Assembly: GCA_946495655.1 (NCBI GenBank)
Contig: CAMMDS010000002.1
Span: forward strand, 92,984-148,787
From: an uncultured Clostridium sp.
Lineage (GTDB): Bacteria > Bacillota > Clostridia > TANB77 > CAG-508
Reading direction: 5' to 3'
Length of the DNA: 55,804 nt
A program made the translations under genes and the position numbers. The notes beneath the pieces were generated by a model, which searched no databases, was not told the origin of the DNA, and worked only from the letters and a program-made list of their open reading frames with translations. Below, piece by piece: positions 26,559 through 36,116 of this stretch. How positions within the stretch are numbered: position 1 is the first letter of the stretch; every line of letters starts with the position of its first letter.

Positions 26559-27467
26559 TTAATCCATGAAATTCTCAATTATTTCTATTTTTCTTTCTTG
26601 ACTTGTATCAATCTTAGCTTTTCCTCCTACTGGAATTACTGTTTTCTTTTCCGTATGCCCAAAATTATTTGATTTAATGATAGGGAAATTATATTTATCT
26701 CCTAAAACATCTAACAGTATCTTTTCTAATGCTACACTACCATCATAATTTCCTACCCATATTCCTTTAATTTTATCAAAAATTCCATTTTGTTTCATAT
26801 GATATAAATAATGGCTTACACCCTCTGGTGGAGTTTCTAAGCAAAATTCTTCCAAAAAAAGTATTTTATCTGTAAAGTCTATACTATAATTTCCAGCTAC
26901 CATATCTGCAGTTAAGCTTAAGTTTCCTCCTACAAGTATTCCTTCCGCAATTCCTTCTTTTATAGTGATGTATTTATCATCTGCTTGGCCGAGCTCCATA
27001 TCTCCTTTCATAAATCTTTTTACTACTTCTTCATATGCATATGGAGTTGCCCATGATGTGAGTGCTTTAAATGTTGGACCATTAAATGTAATTATTCCTG
27101 TTTTAGAATAAATTATATTTTCTAAAGATGTGCTATCACTAAATCCGCATAATGGTTTTGGATTATTTTTTATTGTTTCGTAATCTAAATATTCAAATAT
27201 AGAATTCGAATTAAATCCCCCACTAACACAAAATATCATTTTTACTTCTTTATCTTCAAACATTTCTTTAATATCTTCTGCTTTTTCTTCAGGGGTTGCA
27301 CTATATCCCAACGTTTTTTTGAAAGTATTCTTTCCAAATTTCACTTTCAAGCCAGTACTTTCCATTAAAAGTACTGAGTTATTTATAACTTCTAAATCAT
27401 CTTCATCTATTTTTGATGATGGAGCTATGACTCCAACTGTATCTCCTTTTTTTATTCTTTCAAACAT
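26559..27467 (-). CDS. LD-carboxypeptidase (peptidase family S66)
   Basis: 302 residues. S66 triad: Ser in LCGFSDSTSLEN (near 109), Glu in FLEEFCLETPP (near 205) and His in NNFGHTEKK (near 275). These enzymes cut the L,D bond of murein tetrapeptides in peptidoglycan recycling, or related targets such as microcin C7 self-immunity; the common MccF/LdcA fold does not tell which. No signal peptide, so cytosolic. GGGAG precedes the ATG. Confidence 0.9.
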   Translation of the reverse strand: MFERIKKGDTVGVIAPSSKIDEDDLEVINNSVLLMESTGLKVKFGKNTFKKTLGYSATPEEKAEDIKEMFEDKEVKMIFCVSGGFNSNSIFEYLDYETIKNNPKPLCGFSDSTSLENIIYSKTGIITFNGPTFKALTSWATPYAYEEVVKRFMKGDMELGQADDKYITIKEGIAEGILVGGNLSLTADMVAGNYSIDFTDKILFLEEFCLETPPEGVSHYLYHMKQNGIFDKIKGIWVGNYDGSVALEKILLDVLGDKYNFPIIKSNNFGHTEKKTVIPVGGKAKIDTSQERKIEIIENFMD

Positions 27468-27553
27468 TTTTTACTCCCTTTTTAGTTGTTTTAACTTGAA
27501 CTTGTTTTTTTGTATTTATATATTAGCATTATTTTACTTTAATATCAATATAT

Positions 27554-28351
27554 CTATTTCATTCCTATAAATGCACCATTTCTTCCTGACTTTTCTTTGT
27601 CTGTCCTATATGAATGGAACAAATCAGAATGACATACAGTACATATGTTACTATCAATGACATTACAATCTATTAACCCCACTTCTTTTAGTATGATTTT
27701 ATTAATTAGTGTAGTATCAATATTATATTTTTGGATTCCATTAATTTTATTACCAACTTCTATTATATCATCCAGTCTTTTAGTATAAGCAAATTCTTTT
27801 TCAAACATTTCTTTAACATCTTCATCTACTTCAAAATGGCATTTTTTAATACATGGACCTATGCAACAGATAATATCTTTTGGGTTACAATCATATTCTT
27901 GTATCATTTTTTTTACTGCTTTTTGACCTATCTTTTGCAAAGTTCCTCTCCAACCCGAATGAACATTACCAACTACTTTTTTAGCATCATCATAAAATAA
28001 TAAAGATGTACAATCTGCAGAAGTAGTACATAAAGTTAATGCTTTTTGATTTGTAATTACTCCATCTACTTCATCTAAATCTTTTACACTATTTACAATT
28101 TCAATTTTATCTGTATGAGTTTGATGTGGTTTTATAATGCATTTATAATCAATTTTAAGTGCATTCGCTACTTTTTTATAACTATCAATAAGTTCAGTTC
28201 TATCCCCATTTTTTATCTGAACATTAATATTATTTTTTCTTAATGTATAACAATGTTTTAAATTTGGATATTCTAACAATTTTCTGAATTGTATAAATTC
28301 AGTACCATTTATATTATTATGAATTATTATATCATTGGTTAAATCTTTCAT
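27554..28351 (-). CDS. pgeF: PgeF/YfiH laccase-domain protein
   Basis: 265 residues. Metal-binding motifs of the family: PHQTHTDKIE, TTSADCTSLLFYD, VGNVHSGWRGT and CIGPCIKKCHFEVDEDV, ending in the conserved CTVCHSDLFHSYRTDK. Homologues act as multi-copper-like purine nucleoside enzymes and as PgeF, which corrects mis-incorporated L-Ser in peptidoglycan precursors. Cytosolic. 15 nt after addB, so probably co-transcribed. Confidence 0.92.
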   Translation of the reverse strand: MKDLTNDIIIHNNINGTEFIQFRKLLEYPNLKHCYTLRKNNINVQIKNGDRTELIDSYKKVANALKIDYKCIIKPHQTHTDKIEIVNSVKDLDEVDGVITNQKALTLCTTSADCTSLLFYDDAKKVVGNVHSGWRGTLQKIGQKAVKKMIQEYDCNPKDIICCIGPCIKKCHFEVDEDVKEMFEKEFAYTKRLDDIIEVGNKINGIQKYNIDTTLINKIILKEVGLIDCNVIDSNICTVCHSDLFHSYRTDKEKSGRNGAFIGMK

Positions 28352-28366
28352 TTAATCAAATTCTCC

Positions 28367-31300
28367 TTATTTCGAAAATCTTTCAAATATTACATCCTTA
28401 CTTTCATTTCCTATATAGTTATACTCTTTTTTACATATTCCTGTATTAAAATTGCAAATTGTTTTATATTTGCAATATTCACATGGTGTATTACCTTGCT
28501 TTAATTTATAATATGGTTTTATTTTTATACTTCCTGATAAAATTTCATTTCCTATTTGTTTTATTATTTTATTTGTATATTTCTGCAAATTTTCAAATTG
28601 CTGTCTAGTTATTGTACTTGTTTTGTTCGATAGATTACCATCTTTGTCTATATACGCAGGTACCATATCAGAATTTCCCTTTTCTAATTTCTTATCCATC
28701 TTTTTTACTATATTTACATCTGCTAATATTAAACCTTTCATTTTAAATTGCTTTCTTATTTCTTCTTGCAATTTTTCTTCATCAAAGTTTTTTGCATTTT
28801 TTATACTAGGATCAATAAGATTGAAATATAGTACTCCTGCTGGCATAACGTCTTCTATGCTACAAACTGCATCTAAGTATGTTATTAATTGTAATTGCAA
28901 ACCTGCAACTACTTCATTTAAATTTATATCTTTACTTGATGATTTATAATCTATTATTCGCACATAATTACCTTCTGGAGTTTTAGCTATATCAATCCTG
29001 TCTATTTTTCCTGTAATCTCAACTTTTTTACCATTATCTAACTCAATTTCTATAGCTGGATATTCTTTTCCATTTTTAAACTCCATCTCATGTCCCATTA
29101 CTTCAAAATCACTATATCTTAAGCTATATACAATATATTTAATAGATTTCTTTATTACTTTTTTTAGTCTAGTTGATAATAGCTTATACTTTGGTATACT
29201 TATAAATATATAGTTTTGTTTTAATCCCAATTTTTCTTCGATAATATCGTCAACAATCGCATCTATTTTCTTATCCTCAATTTCTTTTACTTTAAGATTG
29301 TATTCTTGTAATTTATCAAAAAATCCATCTATTATATCATGCATAAATGTGCCAGTATCTATTGATTGTATTTTAAATTCTTCTCTTTCTGAAAGATTTA
29401 ATCCATATTTTAAGAAATATGAAAATGGACAAGCTTCATATTGTTCTAATCTTGATACACTTGTTTTTAATGTGTTTCCATATAATTTATTTAAATTAGA
29501 TTGTTCTATATTATCTGTTTCAATATTATAGTTTAAAGCTCTTAAACTACTTTCAAGTTTATTTTTCCATTTAGCGTTAGTAGAATAGTAATTAAATACC
29601 CAAAACCATTTTTCATTTATTTCTTTTCCATCTATAAATTCTCTTAAATTACTTAATAGTTCTTCAAAAGTATTTTCCTCTGTAATGATTTCATTTTGTT
29701 TTTCTATAACATCACTTTTTTCTTTAAGTTCAGGAAATATTTTTTTTACTCTATTAACTAATATGGAACTTCTTAAAGATTTACCTTCTAAATCAGATGA
29801 TGCATATGATAAATATATTTTGTCTTCAGCAGTAGAAAATGCTTTATATATATTAAAATTATCATCATATAATTTTTCTAAAGTTCCTTTAGCAAGTTCT
29901 ATTCCCTTTTCTTTTAGTAATTCTCTATCTTTATCATTAAAAAATCCTTCATTTTTGTTAACACTTGGAAACATTCCATCATTTAGACCAATTATAAAAA
30001 CAGCTTTTACTTTATGGCTTCTTGATCTATCCACATCTCCTACAGTTACTTGATCTTGTGTTCCTGGAATCTTCCCTAATCCTGTATTACCTAAACCTAT
30101 TTTTAAAATATCAGCATATTTTTCAAAGCTCACCTTTTTGTCTGCAAATAATAATACAATTTCATCAAACACATCCATAATTAATCTATAGCTTGTTTCG
30201 TATTCTTTTGCTTTTTCTATTTCTCCAATTTCTTCTAACTCTATAATTTTCTTTTCCATATTAACATCAATATGATTTTTTATCAAAAATTCATATAGCT
30301 TAGTAGTAATAGATTTGACGTCTTTTTGTTTAGTTAATTCTTGTTTAAATTCTAATAATGGTTGTACAATTTTATCTCTTATATGTAAAACTTTATTCTG
30401 TTCTTCTTCACTTTCTTTGTAAAAATTCCAATCTCCGTTATACCATTTTGATCCTTTTATCCCCCATCTTAACACATAATTCTCCAGTATATTTATGTCT
30501 TGATCTTCAATATCACTATTTAAACCAGTTTTCATAAACTCCAAAACACTTGCACTAGACCAATTTTTAGCAAATATATTTATTAATGATAAAATATATT
30601 TTACCAATATATTCTGACTTAAATCTTTTTTTTCATCTATAAACACTGGTATATTATATTTTGAAAATATTACTTTGCATAAATTAGAATAACCTTCTAA
30701 GTCTTTTGTTATTACAGATATATCTTTAAATCTATATTTATTATCTCTTACTAATTTTACGATATTTTCTGCAACATGCTCTATTTCTGAGTATTGATTT
30801 TTAGCTAAAAATAATTCTATATTTTGTATATTTGATTCATACTTTTTATATGGAAATGCATAAATATTTTCTTCTAAGTGAGCTAACTCATTATTCTTAT
30901 ATCTATACTTATCACTTAATTCTACTGGATTATCTATATGTATGTTTTCATCTTTTGCAATATTTAGTATTTTATTTAAGGTTAATTTGTTTGAATAATA
31001 TATATCTGCATCAGGTTCACTATTCATTTCTATTTCATCTGTACATACCGTTATATTTATTTCATTTGCTTTATTTAATAATTTCCTTAAAATTTCAAAT
31101 TCTTGGTATGTAAAACCAACAAATTCATCTATGTAAATATCTGTATTATCAAAATCTTTTACTAATTCTAGATTATCTGCAAGTAAGGTCAGATTATCAT
31201 TTTCATCTATATAGCAGTTTGAAATTTCTTCTGTATATTTTTCATATATTTCCAACATATCATTTAATTTTGCTTTTAAATATTTATCTTGTGTATTTTC

Positions 31301-31720
31301 TATAGTATTTTTCAAATTTTCTATGGTAATTCCGTGTTTTTTAAACTCTGTAATTTGAGTTCCAATAAGTTCGATATTTTCAGAAGATTTTCCAATAAAT
31401 TTTAAATTATTCTTTTCTTCTGATAAAATATTATATATTAACATTGATTTACCACAAGAAGATAGATTAGAAAAATTAGCATTTCCTAACTCTTTTAAAA
31501 CTCTATATGCCATACGATTAAATGTTAATACTTCAGCTGAAATAACTGCATTATTTGGAAGCGAATCTATTAGCTTCTTTTCTGCAGTAAATGAAAATTG
31601 TTCAGGTGTAATAATGTATATTTTTCTACTATTTCCTTTTTTTATTTTATCAGCAATCTCATTAAAAATATATGTACTCTTTCCTGTTCCTGATCTACCA
31701 TATATAATTCTTAAACTCAC
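28367..31720 (-). CDS. addB: AddB, ATP-dependent helicase/nuclease subunit B
   Basis: 1118 residues. Walker A GRSGTGKST near the N-terminus. The C-terminal RecB-type nuclease has GKIDRIDI and RIIDYKSSSKD, and iron-sulfur cysteines CEYCKYKTICNFNTGIC plus an upstream Cys in YEACPFSYF. AddAB resects double-strand breaks for recombination. The frame is open from ATG 31771, but AAAGGAG lies 7 nt before GTG 31720, which gives the family start VSLRIIYGRSG (as fMet-SLR). Usually addA follows addB; here pgeF follows, and no addA is in the window. Confidence 0.93.
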   Translation of the reverse strand: MSLRIIYGRSGTGKSTYIFNEIADKIKKGNSRKIYIITPEQFSFTAEKKLIDSLPNNAVISAEVLTFNRMAYRVLKELGNANFSNLSSCGKSMLIYNILSEEKNNLKFIGKSSENIELIGTQITEFKKHGITIENLKNTIENTQDKYLKAKLNDMLEIYEKYTEEISNCYIDENDNLTLLADNLELVKDFDNTDIYIDEFVGFTYQEFEILRKLLNKANEINITVCTDEIEMNSEPDADIYYSNKLTLNKILNIAKDENIHIDNPVELSDKYRYKNNELAHLEENIYAFPYKKYESNIQNIELFLAKNQYSEIEHVAENIVKLVRDNKYRFKDISVITKDLEGYSNLCKVIFSKYNIPVFIDEKKDLSQNILVKYILSLINIFAKNWSSASVLEFMKTGLNSDIEDQDINILENYVLRWGIKGSKWYNGDWNFYKESEEEQNKVLHIRDKIVQPLLEFKQELTKQKDVKSITTKLYEFLIKNHIDVNMEKKIIELEEIGEIEKAKEYETSYRLIMDVFDEIVLLFADKKVSFEKYADILKIGLGNTGLGKIPGTQDQVTVGDVDRSRSHKVKAVFIIGLNDGMFPSVNKNEGFFNDKDRELLKEKGIELAKGTLEKLYDDNFNIYKAFSTAEDKIYLSYASSDLEGKSLRSSILVNRVKKIFPELKEKSDVIEKQNEIITEENTFEELLSNLREFIDGKEINEKWFWVFNYYSTNAKWKNKLESSLRALNYNIETDNIEQSNLNKLYGNTLKTSVSRLEQYEACPFSYFLKYGLNLSEREEFKIQSIDTGTFMHDIIDGFFDKLQEYNLKVKEIEDKKIDAIVDDIIEEKLGLKQNYIFISIPKYKLLSTRLKKVIKKSIKYIVYSLRYSDFEVMGHEMEFKNGKEYPAIEIELDNGKKVEITGKIDRIDIAKTPEGNYVRIIDYKSSSKDINLNEVVAGLQLQLITYLDAVCSIEDVMPAGVLYFNLIDPSIKNAKNFDEEKLQEEIRKQFKMKGLILADVNIVKKMDKKLEKGNSDMVPAYIDKDGNLSNKTSTITRQQFENLQKYTNKIIKQIGNEILSGSIKIKPYYKLKQGNTPCEYCKYKTICNFNTGICKKEYNYIGNESKDVIFERFSK

Positions 31721-31749
31721 TTTATACTCCTTTTGTTCTATATTATTAT

Positions 31750-32619
31750 TTAAGCTGTATCTCTTTTCCAATAAAATAAATATTGTTGAGCTAATCCTTC
31801 TAGATTTCCGTATTTTTCTCTAGCTAATTTTTCTATTTCTTTTTTATTTACTTTTGTTTCATCTTCATTTTTTATGTACAATTCATTCATAACACGTCTT
31901 ACCCAAACATCTATAGGAAAAACGTCAAACCTTTTAAGTGTAGAAAACAAAAGTATGCAATCAGCAACTTTTGGACCAACTCCAGATAGTGTTAAAAGTA
32001 TATCTCTAACTTTCTGTGTGTCTTTTTCTTCATGTAACCTTTCCAAATCTACTTGCTTTTCTAATATTTTATGTGTGGTTTCATATACACGTACATCTCT
32101 GAAACCCAACCCTAATCCTCTTAAATCTTCTATTGTAGCTTTAGCTAAATTATCTACTGTAGGAAAAGTATAATATTCTTTTCCTTTCCACTCTATTTTA
32201 TCTCCATATTTTTGTGATATTCTATTAATTATTCCTTTTATTCTTGGAATATTATTATTTGCAGATATAATGAAAGAAATAATTGTTTCCCATAAATCCT
32301 GATTTAATATTCTTATTCCATTTCCATATTTTATACTATTTTCTAAATATGAATCTATTTTAGAAAGTCTATCTTTTATTTCTTCATAATCTCTATTTAA
32401 ATCAAAATAATCTGTTACTAACTCTTCTAAATTATCCGCACCCAGACTAGAAAATATAACTGTGTTATCCACTTTTTTCACATTTATTACATTATTTTTT
32501 ACTATTCCTGTATAACTTTCATCTGTCTCCTCATCCCATCTAAAGCATTGTCCACATTCGAATATGTGCTTTGGTTCAAATGATGTAACATTTTCTAATA
32601 TATATTTTTGTTCTTGCAT
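31750..32619 (-). CDS. 8-oxoguanine DNA glycosylase (OGG1-like)
   Basis: 289 residues. N-terminal OGG domain (FECGQCFRWDEE), then the HhH-GPD domain: LSGVGPKVADCILLFS, with the catalytic Lys in GPKVAD, and the Asp in FPIDVWVRR. It removes oxidised guanine and cleaves the abasic site. The C-terminal GLAQQYLFYWKRD is typical. 29 nt upstream of addB in a DNA-repair cluster (udg, addB, ogg within 7 kb). Confidence 0.93.
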   Translation of the reverse strand: MQEQKYILENVTSFEPKHIFECGQCFRWDEETDESYTGIVKNNVINVKKVDNTVIFSSLGADNLEELVTDYFDLNRDYEEIKDRLSKIDSYLENSIKYGNGIRILNQDLWETIISFIISANNNIPRIKGIINRISQKYGDKIEWKGKEYYTFPTVDNLAKATIEDLRGLGLGFRDVRVYETTHKILEKQVDLERLHEEKDTQKVRDILLTLSGVGPKVADCILLFSTLKRFDVFPIDVWVRRVMNELYIKNEDETKVNKKEIEKLAREKYGNLEGLAQQYLFYWKRDTA

Positions 32620-32727
32620 TTATCTATTTCCTTTACATTCTATTTTTCATTCAAAATAAAAGGTAATACTTTTATTTCACATACCTATATTATATAAATT
32701 TATTGAATTAGTGTCAATTATTTCTCA

Positions 32728-33597
32728 TTACTTAAAACCTTTTCCCCATGCTTCTCTAGCACTAGATATTACAATAAATGACCTCGGATCTATTTCTTCT
32801 GCTATTTGTTTTATTTTTGCAACTTCCCCTCTAGATGCAACACACCACAGAATCATTTTCTTTTCTCTTGTATACATACCTTTTGCATAAATTGCTGTAC
32901 TTCCTCTATCTAATCTTTCACCTATCACTTGAGAAATTTCTTTATATTTATTAGAAACAATAAACATAGTTTTCGTAAAATATATTCCTTCAAATACAAT
33001 ATCTATCATTTTTCCACTTAAATAAATTGCAATTGCTGAATATAAACCTACCTCAATTTCTTTAAAGAAAATAACGTTTAATAAAACTATCGCAATGTCA
33101 ATTATAACTATTAAATTGCTCGCTCTATAGTGTGGTTTATATGAACGAATTATATATGAGAGTAAATCAGTTCCTCCTGTTGAAGCATTTGCTTTTAAAA
33201 CAATAGCTGTTCCTAGTCCTATTAAAATACCGCCATAAATACATGCAAGTAGTCTATCCTGTGTTAGAGAATTAAATTTTTCAAATATATCAATTAAGGT
33301 AGATAATACAATTGTTCCAAATATTCCCTTTATCGCGGTTTCTTTTCCAACTCTTATAATTGTTAAAATTATTAATGGTATATTAAGTATTAGCATTGTA
33401 GTTCCAAGAGGCAAATTAAATAAATAATATATAATTGTTGAAATACCTGCAAAGCCACCTGATGATAATTGATTAGGAAGCAAGAAAAATGATGTTCCTG
33501 CAGCCATTAAAGCACATCCTAAAATTATATATAGTCCCTCTTTTATTACCTTTTTTGCTAACAACTGATTACGAGTCAATTTTCTGATTTTACTCAT
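32728..33597 (-). CDS. YitT family membrane protein (DUF161/DUF2179)
   Basis: 289 residues. Five to six membrane segments in the first 200 residues (GLYIILGCALMAAGTSFFLL, SSGGFAGISTIIYYLF, NASTGGTDLLSYIIR are typical of the family), then a soluble DUF2179 domain (TKTMFIVSNKYKEISQVI to PRSFIVISSAREAWGKGF). Function of the family is unsettled; transport is assumed. The ATG at 33597 follows AGTAGGTG. Confidence 0.9.
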   Translation of the reverse strand: MSKIRKLTRNQLLAKKVIKEGLYIILGCALMAAGTSFFLLPNQLSSGGFAGISTIIYYLFNLPLGTTMLILNIPLIILTIIRVGKETAIKGIFGTIVLSTLIDIFEKFNSLTQDRLLACIYGGILIGLGTAIVLKANASTGGTDLLSYIIRSYKPHYRASNLIVIIDIAIVLLNVIFFKEIEVGLYSAIAIYLSGKMIDIVFEGIYFTKTMFIVSNKYKEISQVIGERLDRGSTAIYAKGMYTREKKMILWCVASRGEVAKIKQIAEEIDPRSFIVISSAREAWGKGFK

Positions 33598-33805
33598 AAA
33601 AATTTCACCTACTATTGGATTAAACTTGTTTATAATCAATTGCATTTTTTCAAAATTATTATTTTAAAAAAAGCATTTAATTATTTTACTTATTTTTCCC
33701 AATAATAAGTGAACTTATTCGTTAATTTATTATAAAGTTACCAATTTATAAAATTGCAAGTTGTCTTGAAGGTTAAAAACATATTTATAAATTTAATAGA
33801 ATTTG

Positions 33806-33834
33806 TAGACAAAATAAAAATAATATTGTAGAAT
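33806..33834 (+). promoter_or_regulatory. Promoter of the candidate toxin mRNA
   Basis: TAGACA (33806-33811), 17 nt, TAGAAT (33829-33834). The predicted start near 33841 coincides with the left inverted-repeat arm. Confidence 0.55.
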
Positions 33835-33910
33835 ATTACCATAGGAAATGATAGTAAGCAGATGTGGTTTTGCCACCTAATTTTTACGAAATATCGTAGG
33901 AAGGGTGGTG

Positions 33911-34030
33911 ATGTTTATGTTTAAAGTGATACTATTTTTTATAATATCCTTAATGTTATCTTTAACATTAAACGTTGCCTTGACAGCAGTTCTTTATAAG
34001 AACTGGGTTGATAAGCAACTACATAAATAA
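33911..34030 (+). CDS. 39-residue hydrophobic peptide, candidate type I toxin
   Basis: Thirty-nine residues: a hydrophobic helix (FKVILFFIISLMLSL and on to TAVLY) followed by a short polar, mostly basic tail (KNWVDKQLHK). This is the build of type I toxins such as TxpA, BsrG or Fst, although I see no clear homology. The site AGGGTGG before ATG 33911 can pair with CCACC at 33873-33877, closed by TACGA/TCGTA (33885-33889 with 33894-33898), so the start would be masked. The 5' CAGATGTG (33859-33866) can pair with CACATCTG (34039-34046) at the 3' end. A convergent promoter and shared terminator give an antisense RNA. A MITE carrying a chance ORF is the main alternative. Confidence 0.6.
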   Translation: MFMFKVILFFIISLMLSLTLNVALTAVLYKNWVDKQLHK

Positions 34031-34118
34031 AGAAAGCTCACATCTGTACTTTGCTGAGTAGATGTGAGTCTTTTAAATCTATTTTGGCAAAACCACGTTT
34101 GTGGATTTGTCATTTCCT
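34025..34118 (-). ncRNA. Candidate antisense RNA (antitoxin) to the toxin mRNA
   Basis: A strong minus-strand promoter at 34125-34154 would start RNA near 34118; the hairpin 34037-34068 followed on this strand by CTTTCTTTATTT would end it near 34025, giving about 90-95 nt. It overlaps the 3' end of the plus-strand transcript by about 50 nt including the terminator, as in txpA/RatA-type modules. Its first bases (TAGGAAATGA) equal those of the toxin mRNA, because the two promoters lie outside an inverted repeat (33842-33875 and 34085-34119, ten and twelve perfect base pairs in two blocks). Confidence 0.5.
34037..34074. terminator. Bidirectional terminator of the convergent pair
   Basis: Perfect stem CTCACATCT / AGATGTGAG (34037-34045 with 34060-34068), with TCTTTT on the plus strand and CTTTCTTT on the minus strand. 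Confidence 0.8.
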
Positions 34119-34124
34119 ACATTT

Positions 34125-34154
34125 ATTATAATCCATTTATAAGTAAAAAGTCAA
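34125..34154 (-). promoter_or_regulatory. Strong minus-strand promoter (antisense RNA)
   Basis: TTGACT (34154-34149), 18 nt, TATAAT (34130-34125). It faces the toxin gene, with no minus-strand ORF between it and the terminator. Confidence 0.7.
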
Positions 34155-34220
34155 TAAATATGTTAAAATTTTGTAAATGTTATAAATAATAAAATATGAG
34201 CCATAACTGCAAATCACTAT

Positions 34221-35265
34221 CTATTCATATGATTCTAAAACCTCTAATTCAAATTTTCCAGGCTTTATTTTATCATCTCTTTCTATCACTACATCTACGT
34301 CATATATATCTTTAAGTTTTGATATATTCTCTTTTTTATGTCCTATTATATTATTTACATTTATATCGTTTGCTTTAATTTTTACTTTTTTTACTTTTGC
34401 ATTTACTTTTTTTATTTCATTAACTATGCTATCATACCACATACTAGATTCTACTAGTTGCCTAAAAGCTGGATGATATGGTCCTGCAATTACACTACTT
34501 TTTTCTGTACTTGGATCTGATATTTCTTCTGTATTTTGAAGTCCAATTCTAATTACATTAATTTTGTTTCGATTAAATAAATCTACTATTTCCTTACATC
34601 TTTCCACTGCTTGTCCTACTGTTAATGGATTATAATCTCCTCTTTCGTATTCATCTGCAAGTTCTGTATCTTTTATAACCAATACTGGATAAATTCTAAC
34701 TATTTTAGGTTTTAATTTAATTAACTCTTTTGCAGTATTTATTTCATCTTGTTTTGTACTTTCAGGAAGTCCCACCATCATTTGATGTCCTAAGATAAAT
34801 CCATATCTTCTAATTAATTTTGATGCATTTTTTGTATCTTCATATGTATGACCTCTTTTGCATCTTTTTAATATATAGTTATTAGTAGATTGTACTCCAA
34901 GTTCAATTGTTTTCACATGATATTTTTTCATTCTCTTTAATATTTCTTTATCAATACAATCAGGTCTAGTAGAAATTCTAATGCTATTTACTTTCTTGTT
35001 TTCTATGTATTTTTGAACTGCCTCAAGCAATTCCTCTTGTTTTTCTTTTTCTATCGCAGTAAAGCTTCCTCCAAAAAATGCAACTTCAACATATTTGTGA
35101 TTGTCTCTAAAATTCTTTAAAAAATATTCTATTGTTTCTTTAACATCTTTTGCTGTTACCATTTTAGTTTGTCCGACTTATTCTTTTCTGATTACAAAAT
35201 GTACAATTATTTGGACAACCTAAATGTGGTACAAAAATTGGAATAATATACTCTTTTTTCATCAT
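34221..35265 (-). CDS. Elp3-like radical SAM protein, +1 frameshift at CGG
   Basis: The frame starts at ATG 35265 (AAGGAG upstream, overlapping the rnc stop) and reads to codon 30, then must skip base 35175 to continue to 34221; 347 residues in total. The first part carries the cluster cysteines C17, C21 and C24 in HLGCPNNCTFCNQKRIS; the second has EVAFFGGSFTAIE, STRPDCID, ELGVQS and GHQMMVGLPEST, as in bacterial Elp3-type radical SAM proteins. The function of this short family is unclear. In the unshifted frame AGT CGG ACA AAC TAA ends it at once; dropping the C gives S-G-Q-T-K-M, the expected family sequence. Without the shift the product would lack everything after the cluster motif. Confidence 0.85.
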
Positions 35266-35975
35266 GTCTCACTCCTTCTTGAACAAAAAGGAGTGTCCCT
35301 TTTGTTCAATCTTTCTAATGCTTTTCCTGCAGCATCCATTTCAGCATGTTTCTTTGTTCTGCCTTCACCAGTAGCAAGCATTTTTCCATCAACTTCAACT
35401 TTTACTGTAAAAATTTTATTATGATCTGGACCTGTTTCTTTTATAACTGTATATTTTATACATACATCACCATTTTCTTGTAGTTTCTCTTGTAATACAG
35501 TTTTAAAATCTTTCATTCCAACATGTTTAGTTGAATTCTCTATTGCGTCTTTTAAATTATTTATTATAAATTTTTCTGCTTCTTCTAAACCTCCATCAAA
35601 ATATATTGCTGCTATAGTAGCTTCTATACTGTCAGCAAGAATTGCAGGTTTAAAATTCCCTTTACTATTAGCTTCACTTTTTCCGATTAAAATAAAATCA
35701 CTAAAATTATGACGTTTAGCTACTTTATATAAACTATCTTCACAAACTACTTCTGCCCTAACTTTAGTCATTTCACCTTCTTTTAGTTTTTTATAATTAT
35801 TATATATATATTTGCTTGATATAAACTCTAAGATGCTATCTCCTAGGAACTCTAACTTTTCATTGCTTTCCACTTTGTTTTCATATGCATATGAAGTATG
35901 TGTTAAAGCTTTACTTAATAGATTTTTGTTCTTAAATTTGTAATCTATACTTTTTTCTAATTTTTCAAAATTCAT
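35262..35975 (-). CDS. rnc: Ribonuclease III
   Basis: 237 residues. The catalytic domain shows NEKLEFLGDSILEFISS with the acidic metal-binding residues, and ADSIEATIAAIYFDGG with the second acidic patch. The C-terminal dsRNA-binding domain ends near GRTKKHAEMDAAGKALERL. RNase III processes rRNA and cuts double-stranded RNA, including antisense pairs. The last residues, NKRDTPFCSRRSET, do not look like RNase III; they are encoded by the palindrome 35279-35309. The stop overlaps the start of the Elp3-like gene. Confidence 0.95.
   Translation of the reverse strand: MNFEKLEKSIDYKFKNKNLLSKALTHTSYAYENKVESNEKLEFLGDSILEFISSKYIYNNYKKLKEGEMTKVRAEVVCEDSLYKVAKRHNFSDFILIGKSEANSKGNFKPAILADSIEATIAAIYFDGGLEEAEKFIINNLKDAIENSTKHVGMKDFKTVLQEKLQENGDVCIKYTVIKETGPDHNKIFTVKVEVDGKMLATGEGRTKKHAEMDAAGKALERLNKRDTPFCSRRSET
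35279..35309. repeat. Palindromic repeat TTGAACAAAA-type inside the rnc 3' end
   Basis: TTGAACAAAAAGGA and TCCCTTTTGTTCAA are complementary with one extra A; loop GTG. A second copy is at 51196-51227. The GGGACAC core relates it to the other GGGAC repeats. Confidence 0.8.
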
Positions 35976-36116
35976 TTTCTTCTATTTTCACCTCTTTTCC
36001 CAATTCTAATTCCAAGTATTAATATTATACACCAAATTATGATAAAAAAAAAGAGATTTACCAAAAATATCCAAAAAGAAAAACAAAGCAATCTTCTGAT
36101 TACTCTGCTTTTCTTA

